From assembly GCA_019614645.1 (NCBI GenBank), contig JABWDB010000002.1, positions 10,701,501 to 10,765,500 of the forward strand: a stretch of DNA of 64,000 nt. Reading direction: 5' to 3'. The stretch is from Stratiolaelaps scimitus. Lineage: Eukaryota > Arthropoda > Arachnida > Mesostigmata > Laelapidae. Within the stretch, counting starts at the first letter, position 1; each line of letters begins with the position of its first letter. Made by a program: the position numbers and the translations under genes. Shown piece by piece: positions 1 to 11,999 of the stretch. The notes under the pieces were generated by a model, which saw only the letters and a list, made by a program, of their open reading frames with translations, was not told the DNA's origin and made no database searches.

Positions 1-861
1 CAGATGATGCAATTTCACGGAAGGCCGCTACCAGCAGCACTCGTTGCGCTCCAGAGGGTGCGCGATCACAGGCAGCGCAGTGCACGACGACATAGCAGTA
101 GTAAGGCATCTATCTATGATAGTACTGTATCGAGCTGAGGCGGCTTGGCCAGCCCGCGACAGAGAAGTAGACGTGAGCGAGAGGCGAACAACAGGGAGAG
201 AGAGATAGGATATGACGAGATGAAACTAAGAAGAAGAACAAGAACTAGGCAAGGTTCAGTATAACAGCCACAACAGCAGTAGCAGCTGAAGCAGTAACAG
301 TCGACCCCAACAACGATGACGGCAATAGCGACAAAACCTGGCAGTATCTGGTAGAGGGTGGTGGTGGTAGCGGTAGCCAGGAGTGTTCGCGCTACAGAGA
401 CAACCGAGGCAGGCAGATCGATATACTGCTACAAGGTGCGGGCCTGCAGGTTAGCAGCACGTGCGGGTCGCGTGTATGGGGCCACAATAGATGCTTCTTG
501 GTCTCCCCCTTTACTCGTATGTAGAGGGTTATATAATAGTATCTATGGCAGAAGTCACAAAGAGGCTTCTCGTCATTCTGTTCCCCAAAGTGCCGTATGC
601 TTCTGTCCTACTTATAGAGCGAGCAGGAAGCGTAGGCAGTGGTGGTGCTCCAAGAATACCTGTCCTGTCTGTTCAGGATAACAGGCCTTACCGTAACGCT
701 TGAATAACACCAAGCAAAAATGACTCTGTCCCATAGCAGTCTGCAGCCTATTGAGCAAGCAGGCAAGTGATATACATTCGGCCCATATTTCTACAGTAAA
801 AAATGACTTATAATAGGTATCACTGTGCGTGTCGCTTAACGGGCCCCAATTTCGGAATTGT

Positions 862-883
862 TATATATGTATATATATATATT
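862..883. repeat. (TA)n microsatellite
   Basis: An alternating TA tract broken by a single G, about 22 bp long, in otherwise non-coding sequence. Confidence 0.8.
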
Positions 884-1047
884 TCTGGGCATGTGTGTGT
901 TTGATAAATGTTTTCGGAGGATATTATCCACAGATCAGCACAGATGGATCAATCTAATCTTAAAGAAGTATTAGCAATAACACAAAATATTTATGTGAGC
1001 CACCCCTGGAACGTTGGGGAGTTTGTTCTACAAAGAACGAGCTTCAC

Positions 1048-1061
1048 TATATATATATATA
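1048..1061. repeat. (TA)7 microsatellite
   Basis: Seven perfect TA units. Confidence 0.8.
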
Positions 1062-3405
1062 CAAATTACGCAAATTTTCGTACACAGTGTTACGCCCCTG
1101 TTTTATCTCAGACGGATGCCGACATTTCCTCGCTCTCCAGCGAAGGGTTCGAGCAAACAAGTGTTCTGGTTAGTTTTAAAGCACCGACGAATGTGTAATA
1201 AAAATATTCGTTCTTTCTTAAAAATATGTTTAACTAGGATCGACAGGATTCATTCGACTGAAAATGGTGCGTGAATATGCTAACTATATGAGAGCATCTA
1301 CCAATAGGACCAGCAGCAAATGGAACACAACAGGTGGATTAAAAGGTGTCAGGTTAAAAGCAGACAGTATAGACCTCAACGGGCGCTGTGGTTTATAGGC
1401 GAGGTCGTTAAGAGTACGCCTCAACCCAGGTTAACGTTACCGTTTGGGATATCGGGGGTCAGACGTGATGCCACGGTGGCGCGTTGAGCTAGGTCACTGA
1501 ATCCTAACTTGGCTTCTCAACGTTCGTTCTATTCGAGAGCCAATACAAAAAGCGTTAGCTTTTTTATCAAGTTTTGGGGAAAAAATGCTAACATCAGCCG
1601 GCGAATAGCAGCCGTTTATCTAAGCTGAGTTGAATTATCTTACAGTTGTAACTGTCGATGACGCCGTGCAAAGGACGGCGCCTCCATGATAGCATCTGGT
1701 ATGCAGTACCCGACTGCAGCAGACCTGCCCTTCGTCCGAGAAAATCTTGACAGAGTTGAGAAATCTTGACAAGAATACTTGCCAACTGTTACCAAACGTT
1801 TTTGTCGCCTAATCAAGTGAGAATATTCAGAATACACGCACTATCGATATGAATCTTATTGTGCCGACCATATGAAAAACATGGTTGAAATTCGTCGCAT
1901 GGGCGGTTGGGGGACCAGAGGGATAAGTGTCTTTACTGATAATTTCCTCGAAATATATTAGACAGTTATAAGTCATTGTCGCACTAGAGGTTAGAGGAGT
2001 CCGTGAAGAATACACTCGCGCATTGTTTCTCAGCTCGACTAACGGAGGCCAGAATCAGTATTTTTTTTAAAAATCTCGAGTGTTTCACATCTTTCGTGAG
2101 TGGACGCTGATAATGTGACTTGTCGATACGAGAATCAACGGAGATCCTGTGAGCCTCTCATACATCTTTCCAAGTTGCGTGCTATGCTCGTAATAGCATG
2201 CGTTCTTCTTTACTTCAGTCCCCCAGTTCAGAACGGCATCCATCCTCTATAATCTGCCTCTCGACTGGCTCAACCCTCAACAAGCAGTGCCACGCTTGCC
2301 GCGACGAAACGAAGTTTGCCCACACCCTACGAGTGTGGTCTTATGGAAGAAGGTGTTGCCTTGTTCTCAGTCTTGCGACGATTCGAGTTTTGTGGCCACG
2401 AAGGAGCAGCGTCATTGGCGTCGGTCGCTGCACCCAGCGAACTGCTAACTGCGCAACTAAACTGGCGGTGGCAGCATTTGCCTCAGCAGGCTGAGTAGCT
2501 TTGGCGTCGGTAGCAGAAACTGCAGCCGCCGCACCAGCAATAGCACTAGCAGAGAGGACCCAAACTAATTTGCGGAGATTTCCCTAACGGCCCATTACGT
2601 GGCCATATGGTAGCGTAGCATGCCCAAGCCGTGGTGCGGCTCCTGTTGCTGCTTCGTTGTCGTGAGCTGTGTTATGGGGAAGGACGGTGAAGCTGCTAGC
2701 TGTGACGTGCGACGCCGCCCTGTGGTACTTTTGCTCCCCCATGTGTCCCCCCCCCAATCCAACGGCCGTAGACCCCCGCCGTCCATCCAGGACGACATCG
2801 CCTGTCGCAGAGATAGATGCTCCTATGCGGACAAGGTTATGGCTGGCACTTGCACTCGTGCGCACGACGACGGGAAGGCCAGTGACGGAAAACCAGCGGG
2901 CATCAGTAGTAGCTTTATCGTATCCTCTGCTTTAGGGACGGGGCATGGAGGAGAGTGTGGCGTAGAGAGCGAATGAGACGAATAGCTTGCCGCCTAGAAC
3001 TGGCCAGAACTACACTACATAAAGTTCATGGTCAGAGCCACAGCCTGGTAGTGTGGCACGATCCACCTGAGCTTCATCCAACCCGCCCTTAAACCCCTGT
3101 GGTGCCCGTTGCGAGTCACCGCCAGGGCCCCCTCACTGCTTCCCCAACTTCCGGAGTTATATATCTAATGTATCCGTCCCATTCTCGTCCCATTCGCTCC
3201 ACATCTTCGTCCAGCGCCGTCGCCACTCTCCACGACTATCTCGTTCAGCTTCTCCTCCCAAATGCTACTTGCAATCTGCACAGTATCCCATCAGTGTCGC
3301 TGCCATTTCTGCTCTCAGGTGCTCCCTGTGACGCTCTGTCCTGCTCCTTGGGGCCACTCCTTCACCGACCCACGGGCGGCTGGGACCCAAACTCCGATAC
3401 GCACG

Positions 3406-3420
3406 CACACACACACACAC
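3406..3420. repeat. (CA)7 microsatellite
   Basis: Perfect CA units flanked by imperfect CG/CA sequence. Confidence 0.85.
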
Positions 3421-4327
3421 GCAGACGGTCGGAGCAAACGTATACCCCCGGGTACAAGCTCACATACATGGCTACTGCCGCCGCCGCCACCACCACAGCC
3501 GACGACGACGTTTACTAACCAACCACGTAGGAAGGGCATTTTTATCTCGTGAATATTTTAGTGTTCACCAGCAGGGCGGCCGTTCGACTGCTCAGCGTTG
3601 CGGCAGCCGGCGTTGTTCTTTCCCGTTGTTCGGGGCTGTGGCCTTCATGGCCATTGTATACTATGGCCAGCAAGCAGGGCGCCTTCAGTTACGCAGATCC
3701 TCGACGCACTTCGCTAGCTATATTTCCTTTTTCTGCTGAAGCTATTACAGCTTTGCTGCTGCAACGGGCCTACGCCACAGTCTCGCCTGGTCATGGTCTT
3801 GCCATGACTCGTCGCTATTTTATTAATGTCCTGGGCGCTATAATCCGTCGAGACGTGGAAGTTATGTAGGGTCGGCCTTGGCGTCACTCCCACACGAAGC
3901 ACAATTTTTCCTCTCTCCCTAGCCCTCGCCTTCCTCCGATTCGACCCATTTGCCCACGTCTGCCTGCCTGTTTTTCTTGTCCGGGTCCTGCCGGTCGGTC
4001 GCACATTATCGTTCTCCCATCTTCGCCCAAACACGAGCGACCAACGGAGAGATGGGGGGGGGGCTTCTGCGGTGTCCACTGCATCGGCCACTGGCATTGG
4101 CTGTGAAATTCGGCTCGTATTTGCAGCAACAGCGGTTTGTGTCAGGCACTCACTCCGAACCTTTGTTTTGCTTCTCTAACCAAACACGCGACTGGCAGCG
4201 CTGGTGGTCATTCGAGGCTTTGCACCGCTAATTCGTGTGATGATGACCGGTCATCCACGCGAGTTATACACCACCACTTTTTTCATCCGGGGGCTCGTTC
4301 CCTCCGTCCTGTTTCTTGCCCAGATCC

Positions 4328-4345
4328 TACCATATATATATGGTA
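4328..4345. repeat. 18-bp perfect palindrome
   Basis: TACCATATATATATGGTA reads the same on both strands. Its core is an AT microsatellite, so the symmetry may simply come from the repeat with matching CC/GG borders. Confidence 0.8.
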
Positions 4346-4559
4346 TACGGCTGTTCCTCATTCTCGTTCTGGGATGATGTCGTTGAGTTGGGCAACGTTT
4401 CCGAAACGTCTTCCGTCGACGGCACGTGCAACGGTACGTCCAGTGCGAATTTATATGGGCAGTCTGAGTGGGCAAAGTGCTGTACGAGCAGATTACAAAT
4501 TGGCCAACTGTAGGGCCTGCGAGTTTGCGATAGGTCAAATTTCATATTGTTTGTGTCTG

Positions 4560-5260
4560 TTTCTTGTTATACTAAGTACATACTAGATTTACTGGTTAAT
4601 AAGTTTCTTAGTAACCGTCAAACGGCTCGAGGAGGACGCGTGTTCTATTGACACTGGTACCCGTATCTTGTTTAAAGGAAGAGAGGAGCGGTGGCAACTC
4701 TAACTAATTAACTTCAACTGACCACTGAAGCAATTCGTCTGCTTATGCTCTCTTTTTTTGCCCTTTTTTGGTATTATTTTTACTGCTATTTTGATAATCT
4801 TCCGGTTACACTATGGAGCTTTGTCTGGCTATAGTTCGCCTATACATACGTAGATAGCTAGGTGTCTACTTTTTCTGTATCATCCTATGCTAAACCAGAA
4901 ACACGTCTACTTCTAAGTTACCTTTAGGTGCATAAAGGGGAATAATATAAACGGAGCCAGTGAAATCGTGCTCAATCTCAAACAAGTACTCACTAGCTAG
5001 TTAATTGTATGTGACTCTGCATTCAACGCCCAATTCTCTTTGAACGTTTTATTCGATGATTTTTATCCTGTGTCTCCTTTCCGCGTTGCTTTATTCCCTC
5101 CACATCATAGGTTAGGCTGCTCCTCCCGTTGCAGGTTCCCAGAAGCGGCTGAGAAAGCAGGCACTGACCGTTGGTTTTCTTCATCTGGCCCATTGTCGGT
5201 TTTTTTTTGGCTGTTTCACATATCAGTTAGTGTTCCGTCCGAGTAATCATCTCCTTAGTC
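4560..5260. other. AT-rich non-coding stretch
   Basis: T-rich sequence with homopolymer T runs. No frame of note and no RNA signature. Confidence 0.5.
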
Positions 5261-6420
5261 TACCTTGTCACTGCCGGGTCGTTCGCTCGTTGACGTTGTC
5301 GATTTTTTCTTACCGGGTCTTTTGCGCGCCTAAGCAGCTGAGTACATGTCGGCTCCGATAACCGTACGGTCTGCTTCGTTGTTACGCTTGTGTGTTCGCA
5401 TGAGCATCTGTTTCGGATTCCGATTTGATTTTGTGGGTCCGTTTGATTGGGTCTTTGTTTAATGTTTGTTAGTTGATCGAAGGTAGGAAAAAAAATAGCA
5501 AAATAAGACAGAAAGGGGCGATATGGCTGGTGGCGTACAAAGCGAACGCGACGTCGGGCGGTGAACCAAAACAGAGAGAAGACAGCGCAGACAAGCCACT
5601 GAAGGGTAGCGGAGGACGAGCATGATGGGATGTAGGGGAGTGTGTTGTTCGAGCGAGAGGAACCAACAAGGGAGAAGGAGGTGGTTGCGGGAAACCTCGG
5701 AAGACGAGCGGCAGGTGGCTCCGATGCCAGCGGATGGCTGGTGAATTCGAGCAAGCTGGTGGTGCTCAGCGGGCGAAAGAACACTACAGCATGATGGGAA
5801 GCGCAAAGGAAAAGTGCATGGCAAAAAAGGATACAACGACTACGCGGGAGGAAAAGGAGCAGCCGAAGTGGAAAAGGGGCGGGCCCTTTGCCGCAAGGAA
5901 AGAAGCAAGAAGAGTAAGTCAGCAGTTCGCGCTGCTGTTGAGGGCTGCGGGATCGGGACCGTGGCAGCCTCACTGCCAGCTGCTTCGTCCTTCAGAGGGA
6001 GACAAAACAAGGAGGAGAGGTGGAACAGTAGCGGGAGGGGGACCAGAGAGGAAGCTAAAACCACGCCTGTCGTGCCGCCCCCGAAGAACGCGTAGAGAGA
6101 GAGAGAGAGAGCTTCGTGAAATTCGACGCACGTCTGCCGCCAGATCAGTTCGAGCTCGCGTTGAAATTAAGGGCCAGCCTCGCGATAGAAAGAGACCGGA
6201 TCTGCGGCTCCTGCTGCTCCTTCGACTGCAGTTGTGGCTGTTCTTCGTTTCAGACGGAGAAGACTTTCAAAGAATCGTCGGCGAGACGTCCTACCCCGTT
6301 CACGAGGGATGAGCAAGCCCGGTGAAGCTTGCTGCCCCAGTTTCGTGGTACTCGAAGGCGGGGACGGAAAGGGGAGAGAACGCGAGAGAGGCAGAAGAAT
6401 CAAGAGGCCCATGGTGGAGC
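5260..6420. other. Purine-skewed GC island with opposing frames
   Basis: The plus strand is purine-rich (GA-rich), so both strands stay open. A 237-codon frame on the minus strand (5260-5973) overlaps a 192-codon frame on the plus strand (5734-6312). Both translate to Arg/Ser/Leu-biased low-complexity protein without domains. A donor-like GTAAGT lies at 5914-5919. I treat both frames as composition artefacts. Confidence 0.45.
6094..6111. repeat. (AG)9 microsatellite
   Basis: Nine AG units inside the purine-rich island. Confidence 0.85.
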
Positions 6421-7319
6421 CCCATGCGATTGTGGGGTCTGTTCAACACCCTGTTCGTATGTAAAGTTGTATGTATTGCGTGAGTAGATCAGTAGCACTA
6501 GTACCAGCAGCAAATGAAATAGAGGTGGTAGTAGTGGCCGCTGTAGTCATTGAAGTACCACGCAAAGACTAGATAAACTTGTACAGAGAGGGCGCGCGTG
6601 AGTGGAGAGGAAGCAGCACTGTGATTGTGCTCCGCTGATTGAAATGACTTTGAACCAGTTTGTTGGAAACTAGCATTGCCGAGAGGGAAAAACAGTCTGG
6701 ACGAAACAAAGTAAAAAGGATAGACAACAAAAAAAGGGGAATATTTGGGAAGACGTTTGTCGTTCTGTTAGATCTGAGAAGTGAAAAACACAAATATCCC
6801 CATACATAGGTCAGTGTGTTCCTTCAGTCATGGTGACTATTGATTCTCTTAAAAAGTAATACGTATTTAGAAGTAATATAGCTTAACGGAGATGAATTAA
6901 TGTAGTCCATAAAAATAACATTAATTATCCTTTTATCTATTTATCTTTTAGTTTAAATATTACCATAAAATGTCTTATGAAATTTACATTACCATGTATG
7001 TAATTAAATTTAAATTATTAAGATATCCAGTCTGATTTCTTCCCGCAAGGGGAAACCGTTGGATCATTCAGTTGCCGATGTTTTTCTGATTCTAATATTT
7101 TAAACTCGAGTTTTAGTTGAAGAAATCTGTGCGATTAGACATGGTCCCAGATGCTCTGTTGGAAGGTGCTTGAGAGGACTTGACCATGACGGTGATCGGT
7201 GTCGCCGCACGACGCACCGGTGCAGTCAGCGTTGAGTCATTCTATCCTGTGACTTTAAGTTGAGCCTCACATTCTAGGTCTTGTATTTCGTTCTAGCTAT
7301 TTCACTCGTCTGTTTGGGC

Positions 7320-7385
7320 CGGGAGCCCGGATCGAATCTATCGCGACCCATGGAGCACGAATCATGTCTGCTTACCAGGTCTGTG
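7320..7385 (-). mobile_element. Possible tRNA-derived SINE head
   Basis: On the minus strand GATTCGATCC (7329-7338) resembles the RNA polymerase III B box. It is preceded by GGGTCGCG, a sequence common before the T-loop in tRNA-derived SINEs. An A-box-like TGGTAAGCAGA lies about 40 bases upstream at 7370-7380. No tail repeat or target-site duplication was found. It may be a degenerate SINE, a tRNA pseudogene, or chance. Confidence 0.3.
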
Positions 7386-8603
7386 TTTTGCTGCTCTCTC
7401 TCTCACACACTCACTCTTCCCCTTCTTTCATGCATATATAGAACTCATGTTAACGTTGTTACTGTTCTCGTTGAAGTAGAATCGGATAGTATAGAATAAT
7501 AACGATCGAAATGTTAGCAGCGAGCGTTCAATGGTTGTTCCTTGTTGTCAATATTGAATCAGCAGCCGTAGCTAATTCATCATTTATCGTTGCGAAAAAG
7601 GGGGTCTATCGAAGAGAGTCTATCGACGACGACAGTTTGTGCCGACGGCCCGACGTGATAGAATAGACAGTGACACAGCAGAACAGAAAACCCCGCCACG
7701 TTCAGCCGACTGGTCGAGCGGCGGACAACTCGAACTAAAACTACCGACTCCTATTTGGATACATAAGACTGCGAGATACCCACAAACGCCCATATCGAGT
7801 GATACACAGATGATACCGTTCGCAGCATAAGAGGGAGGGGAACTATTCGTTCTTTTGCTTACACAGTCTTGTTTTCTATCTATCGAAGGCCATTGGAGTA
7901 AGAGTCGATCATATTTAGCTATGTCTAGTGCTAGTAGGTTTCATAAAAACTGCTCCCGATACGTAGCCTAGACAGATAGTGAATCCGACATATTGGATGC
8001 CAAATTTATCGAGAGGGACAAATTCTACTCATCTTATGATCAATGTTGCTCTTCGTTATTTCCATATTGTATTTCTCGGTAAATATCTGTGTATTATATG
8101 TGTATGTATTGCATGGACGTTAAATAGCATTAAAAATGAAGAATTTCCACATATGAAATAATGGACGCCGAATCGGAACGCTAGGGTCCAGCGATAATTG
8201 GCCTCCAAAGCCAACTAAATAGGATCACCTCACTGGGTCCACTGAAAGGCATTTTGGTGTTGCATATGACATTCGTGTGAATTGTGCAATAAATGGGTGG
8301 TGGACCTTTTAACCAAAATAAACTGCCTATTAAAAATGTACGTAGGCACTGAGATGGTCAATCGATAGGACTAGATTGGTCTAGTAATTAGTCAACACAA
8401 ATCCACTCATTGCGAGCTTGTCGATATATAAGATGTATTCATACTACTACTACTATTGATATACGAAAATTGGTTGATAGAAAATCTGTATCGAACTGTT
8501 ACCGCGAAGTTGAGTATATATGATTCTAGGATAGTATTCAAAGACACCCGGGTGTATTACTAATAAGGTTACAATTGGGATGCTCCTATATGATATTCAC
8601 TGG

Positions 8604-8622
8604 TATTATTATTATTATTATA
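8604..8622. repeat. (ATT)6 microsatellite
   Basis: Six ATT units ending in ATA. Confidence 0.85.
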
Positions 8623-11600
8623 GCTTAGTGCATAACTTATTTCGCATCCGATTTGACCTGGATATCGAATCGGATGGTGACTGTCTAACATAAGATACAT
8701 CTCCTTATATGTTTGAAGAAGAGGATAATATCCTTTGTGTCAACGAACATTCAATCTCTCCAATATTACGTGCTGGACGCACGTGATGGAACATGCCAGC
8801 ATGGATATAACAAATCGGAACGTGGTAACCACCTCGGCTAGCTCTGACGACGTTTCCCAGTACACTTCAATCTCTCTTCGGATTTGTCCGAAGTGGTGAA
8901 CACAGCACTGACGCTGATTAAATTGTCAGCTAGCTGCTCTTATCAGAATGAACATGTAAATGAAGTTTTTCTGATTGGGAATTCAGTCCAATGCGTCGCT
9001 ATTTCTATACACTGATAATAGTGCCTTTCTTTACAGCGACGCCATTTGAACTTAAATTGGACTTCACTGAACCGCGATGAAGGAGATAACGTACAAACGT
9101 GGTGCTACGACCACCATAAAGCCATCAGCTCACCCAAAGGCTGACTTTGAACTTCCGAAGTACTGAAACCCCTCGGGACGGAAACTCCAACGCGGATGGG
9201 GGCTTGTTGCTCGAGGACAGTTAGGTACTAATTGTGAGTGTACTACTGGTACGGAAGAGTGTGAAGATATTCACGTTGGGCAGATGCAACTATTCGGCGA
9301 GCTGACATTACGTACTCAAGCAATTTATTGAAATAAAATGTGGAGCGAGCCTTAGACCCTATGCACTTCGAGAAATACCCCCCGGCCCCATAGTATCACT
9401 CAATGTAATGCTGTCCGTATCATTGTTGGCTACGGCCCGCAAGCTATCCAAGCTGTTCAAGTTGATCTTATGACAGGCTTCTGGCAGTAAGCATTGTTGT
9501 AGTTTTCTGGCATATCCACTGCATCTATAATAGCTCAGTGCTGGCGTGACAGGCGGCACAGAGTAATATATAGAGTAATACGCTAAATACCCCTCGGGCA
9601 CTAATGTCCCAGCGCGTTTCGCTTAAGAATCGCTTGCAGCCGCTAACTCAGCCAGCCGGCGGGATCTATCGTCGGCCACTCTCGTACCTCATACTAGAGC
9701 TGTTTGTCACATTTGCTACGCACACAGAAGCTTACTATCCGTTGTATGCAGAGCTTGCCCCTTGAGGGGGTGAGTGTCGGCGAGTTGGCCCCCTCTGCCC
9801 CGTCAACGACCGTCGAACGACTAGGGGTGTCTGGTACGACAGGGAAAAGCGTGGCTGGGTGGTTCCACTGGCTTCTGGTAGATAGCGCCAACACCAAGAA
9901 ATCCGCTCGTTGTCCCCGAGATAACAATACTGCTGACTTAGTCAGTACTAATACAGTGGCGTGGACTAGAGCCGCATGGAGAAGAGACGACTCGCGAGTC
10001 GGAGAACTTCTGTTGTGCTCAGGAAACGATGGCTAAGCTAAGGATGACTGTACTACGCTCTACTCTCATCGATAGTCTGTTCTATGGCCAACGCAAGGCT
10101 AGTGTGCGTCTGTTAGCCGTGGTTGGCCTTGGCCGTCAGCGCTGATTGACAGGGGCCAATAGACACGTACAAGGAGATAGAGAAGCTGCGACGGTGGTAA
10201 TGGGCAAGTCCCATAGACGTCCGAAGGCATGCCTCGCCACCAAGAAACGTCCCGGAGGACACAACCAAGCGACAAGGCCAGCACGCGACGGAGCGTTAGC
10301 CTGCCTTGACGCCGATAGCAGACGGGGATGGCATTGGCCATTCGCGTCTTGCCAGCGTCTCTACAACACCGCATTCAATAGTCGTGTCTCTCGTGGAATT
10401 GATCTCGCTACCACGGAGGCTGTGTTCGCATAGATAGTGAACAAAACAATGAGGGTGGTGTTATACACGACCATATAGCCATGCCAATGAGCATCTACAT
10501 TTCTCTTTAAATGAGTCATATGAGAACGTCCTATGTGCGGCATATTGCCGCGTGGTTGAACTACTAGTTGAAGATCGCCATCTTTGATAACTAGCTTATG
10601 ATAGGACTAGCTTTGCCGCTGAAATAAGCAAAAGTAATCCGCAGTGATCACGGCCACAGATGCCTAGCAATCATAGTTGTTCCTAATGCCACAGTCCTAT
10701 TATTCAACTGTACTCCGAATAACGGGAGACAACAATCTATGTATACTACTCGATGAATCAATGGCTAAATGCCGAACTAGTGGTACAAAAACCGAATCCT
10801 CGTCCGAACCTTAGAATTAGGGATATGTAGGTATAGATACTGAGTCCCAACACGACTCTGAATTGTTCTATTTAAAGGACAAAAGCTGAAAATCCGAAAT
10901 GGGATGCGATCCACCAAGGATCCGTGGTCTTGGGGTGTTAATCGTAGGCTGATGTGTCCTTTGAACGTTTAGATCGCTGAGTAGAGAAGAGAAATGGGGG
11001 ACAAGTCTTATAGCGGCAAGGCATTTATCCTAGGAACGTCTGGGACGGTTCGGAGGAGCGGAGAGATATAAGAACAATTCGAGATGTCTCGTCGAGGAAA
11101 CGCTGTGGAAATCTCCTCTGCTTTCGGAGGGGGGTTGTAAGCAGCACGTTGATCGTATATCTTAGTGACAGACGACGGCTTCGAATGTGTTTCTCGTTAA
11201 TTATTTGGGAAGAAAGACGAAAAAGTAAGTTTATGACCAGTCTGTTTCTTCAACACTTTGTATCAAAATTAGCGACAGGCCTAAGAAAGAAGGCATCTTA
11301 CGAAAGCCAACTCCAGGGAATGAAAGTGTGAGATTATACCAGCACAATGCACACTTAGGATCGACTGAAGGTTAAATTCGTATTTTGTTTGATGTTTTGA
11401 TAATTCTCTTAATGATATTGCGTGTAAGGAGACAGCCGGTTGGAAGATTCGACAATCGTAAAACACGAAAGTCGGATTCGTAGCTAGTGGGTGGGTATAT
11501 CTTCGCGTCACATTAATTTAATCTCCAGTTTATCTCTAGAGAGAAGAAACGAAATCGCCTTTGAAGATCAATGGCCAACAGCACCATTCAATTACACGTG

Positions 11601-11780
11601 CATTGACCATTCCAGAAGGAATTCGTTGCTTCGAAGACAACACAGCCATTTCAAGGTCATTTTTGGGAGGCGTCCGACGCCATCGCAGTTATCTCTCCCT
11701 CTCAGTCCTACCCGAATCAAACTGCGTTTGCCTTACTCTTGTATAACATACATTGCCCTTTCATCATGGTACATAGACAT

Positions 11781-11806
11781 GGTCCACATACAGTCGTATG
11801 TGGACC
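11781..11806. repeat. 11-bp perfect hairpin, 4-nt loop
   Basis: GGTCCACATAC (11781-11791) and its exact reverse complement (11796-11806) are separated by AGTC. One more wobble pair can form outside. The function is unknown. Confidence 0.75.
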
Positions 11807-11999
11807 GGTGTTGCTGCTCCTGCAAGCAATCTTTGTTTATCTACGTTCACTGCTGTCTGCGTTGGGCTACGCCGCGCCCCCCTGCGCTATGTCGTGGATT
11901 TAGCTGGAAAGGGTCCGTCATAAATTATTGACGCACCCGAAAGATCTTTCACGGCGCAGGGCCGAAGGATTATAGAGCGACAAGGCATGGAGAGAGACT

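Larger units (their letters stand above)
1..2150. other. Non-coding, mixed composition
   Basis: The first 480 bases are purine-rich and dotted with imperfect CAG/CAA triplets. The rest is ordinary mixed sequence with a short AT microsatellite at 862-883 and another at 1048-1061. Reading frames here stay near 100 codons or less, overlap one another, and show no recognisable domain. I see no gene or RNA in this stretch. Confidence 0.5.
2150..4560. other. GC-rich low-complexity island
   Basis: CpG-rich, partly pyrimidine-rich DNA with triplet runs (GCC/ACC near 3477-3510), a (CA)7 tract and a G10 run at 4054-4063. Several frames of 90-149 codons overlap on both strands, as expected where stop codons are rare. 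None has a recognisable domain. The island could be regulatory or 5' UTR sequence; that is inference from composition only. Confidence 0.45.

Noticed and set aside
5260..5973. 237-codon minus-strand frame opposite a 192-codon plus-strand frame
   Set aside because: Both result from purine-strand skew; the translations are biased and lack motifs.
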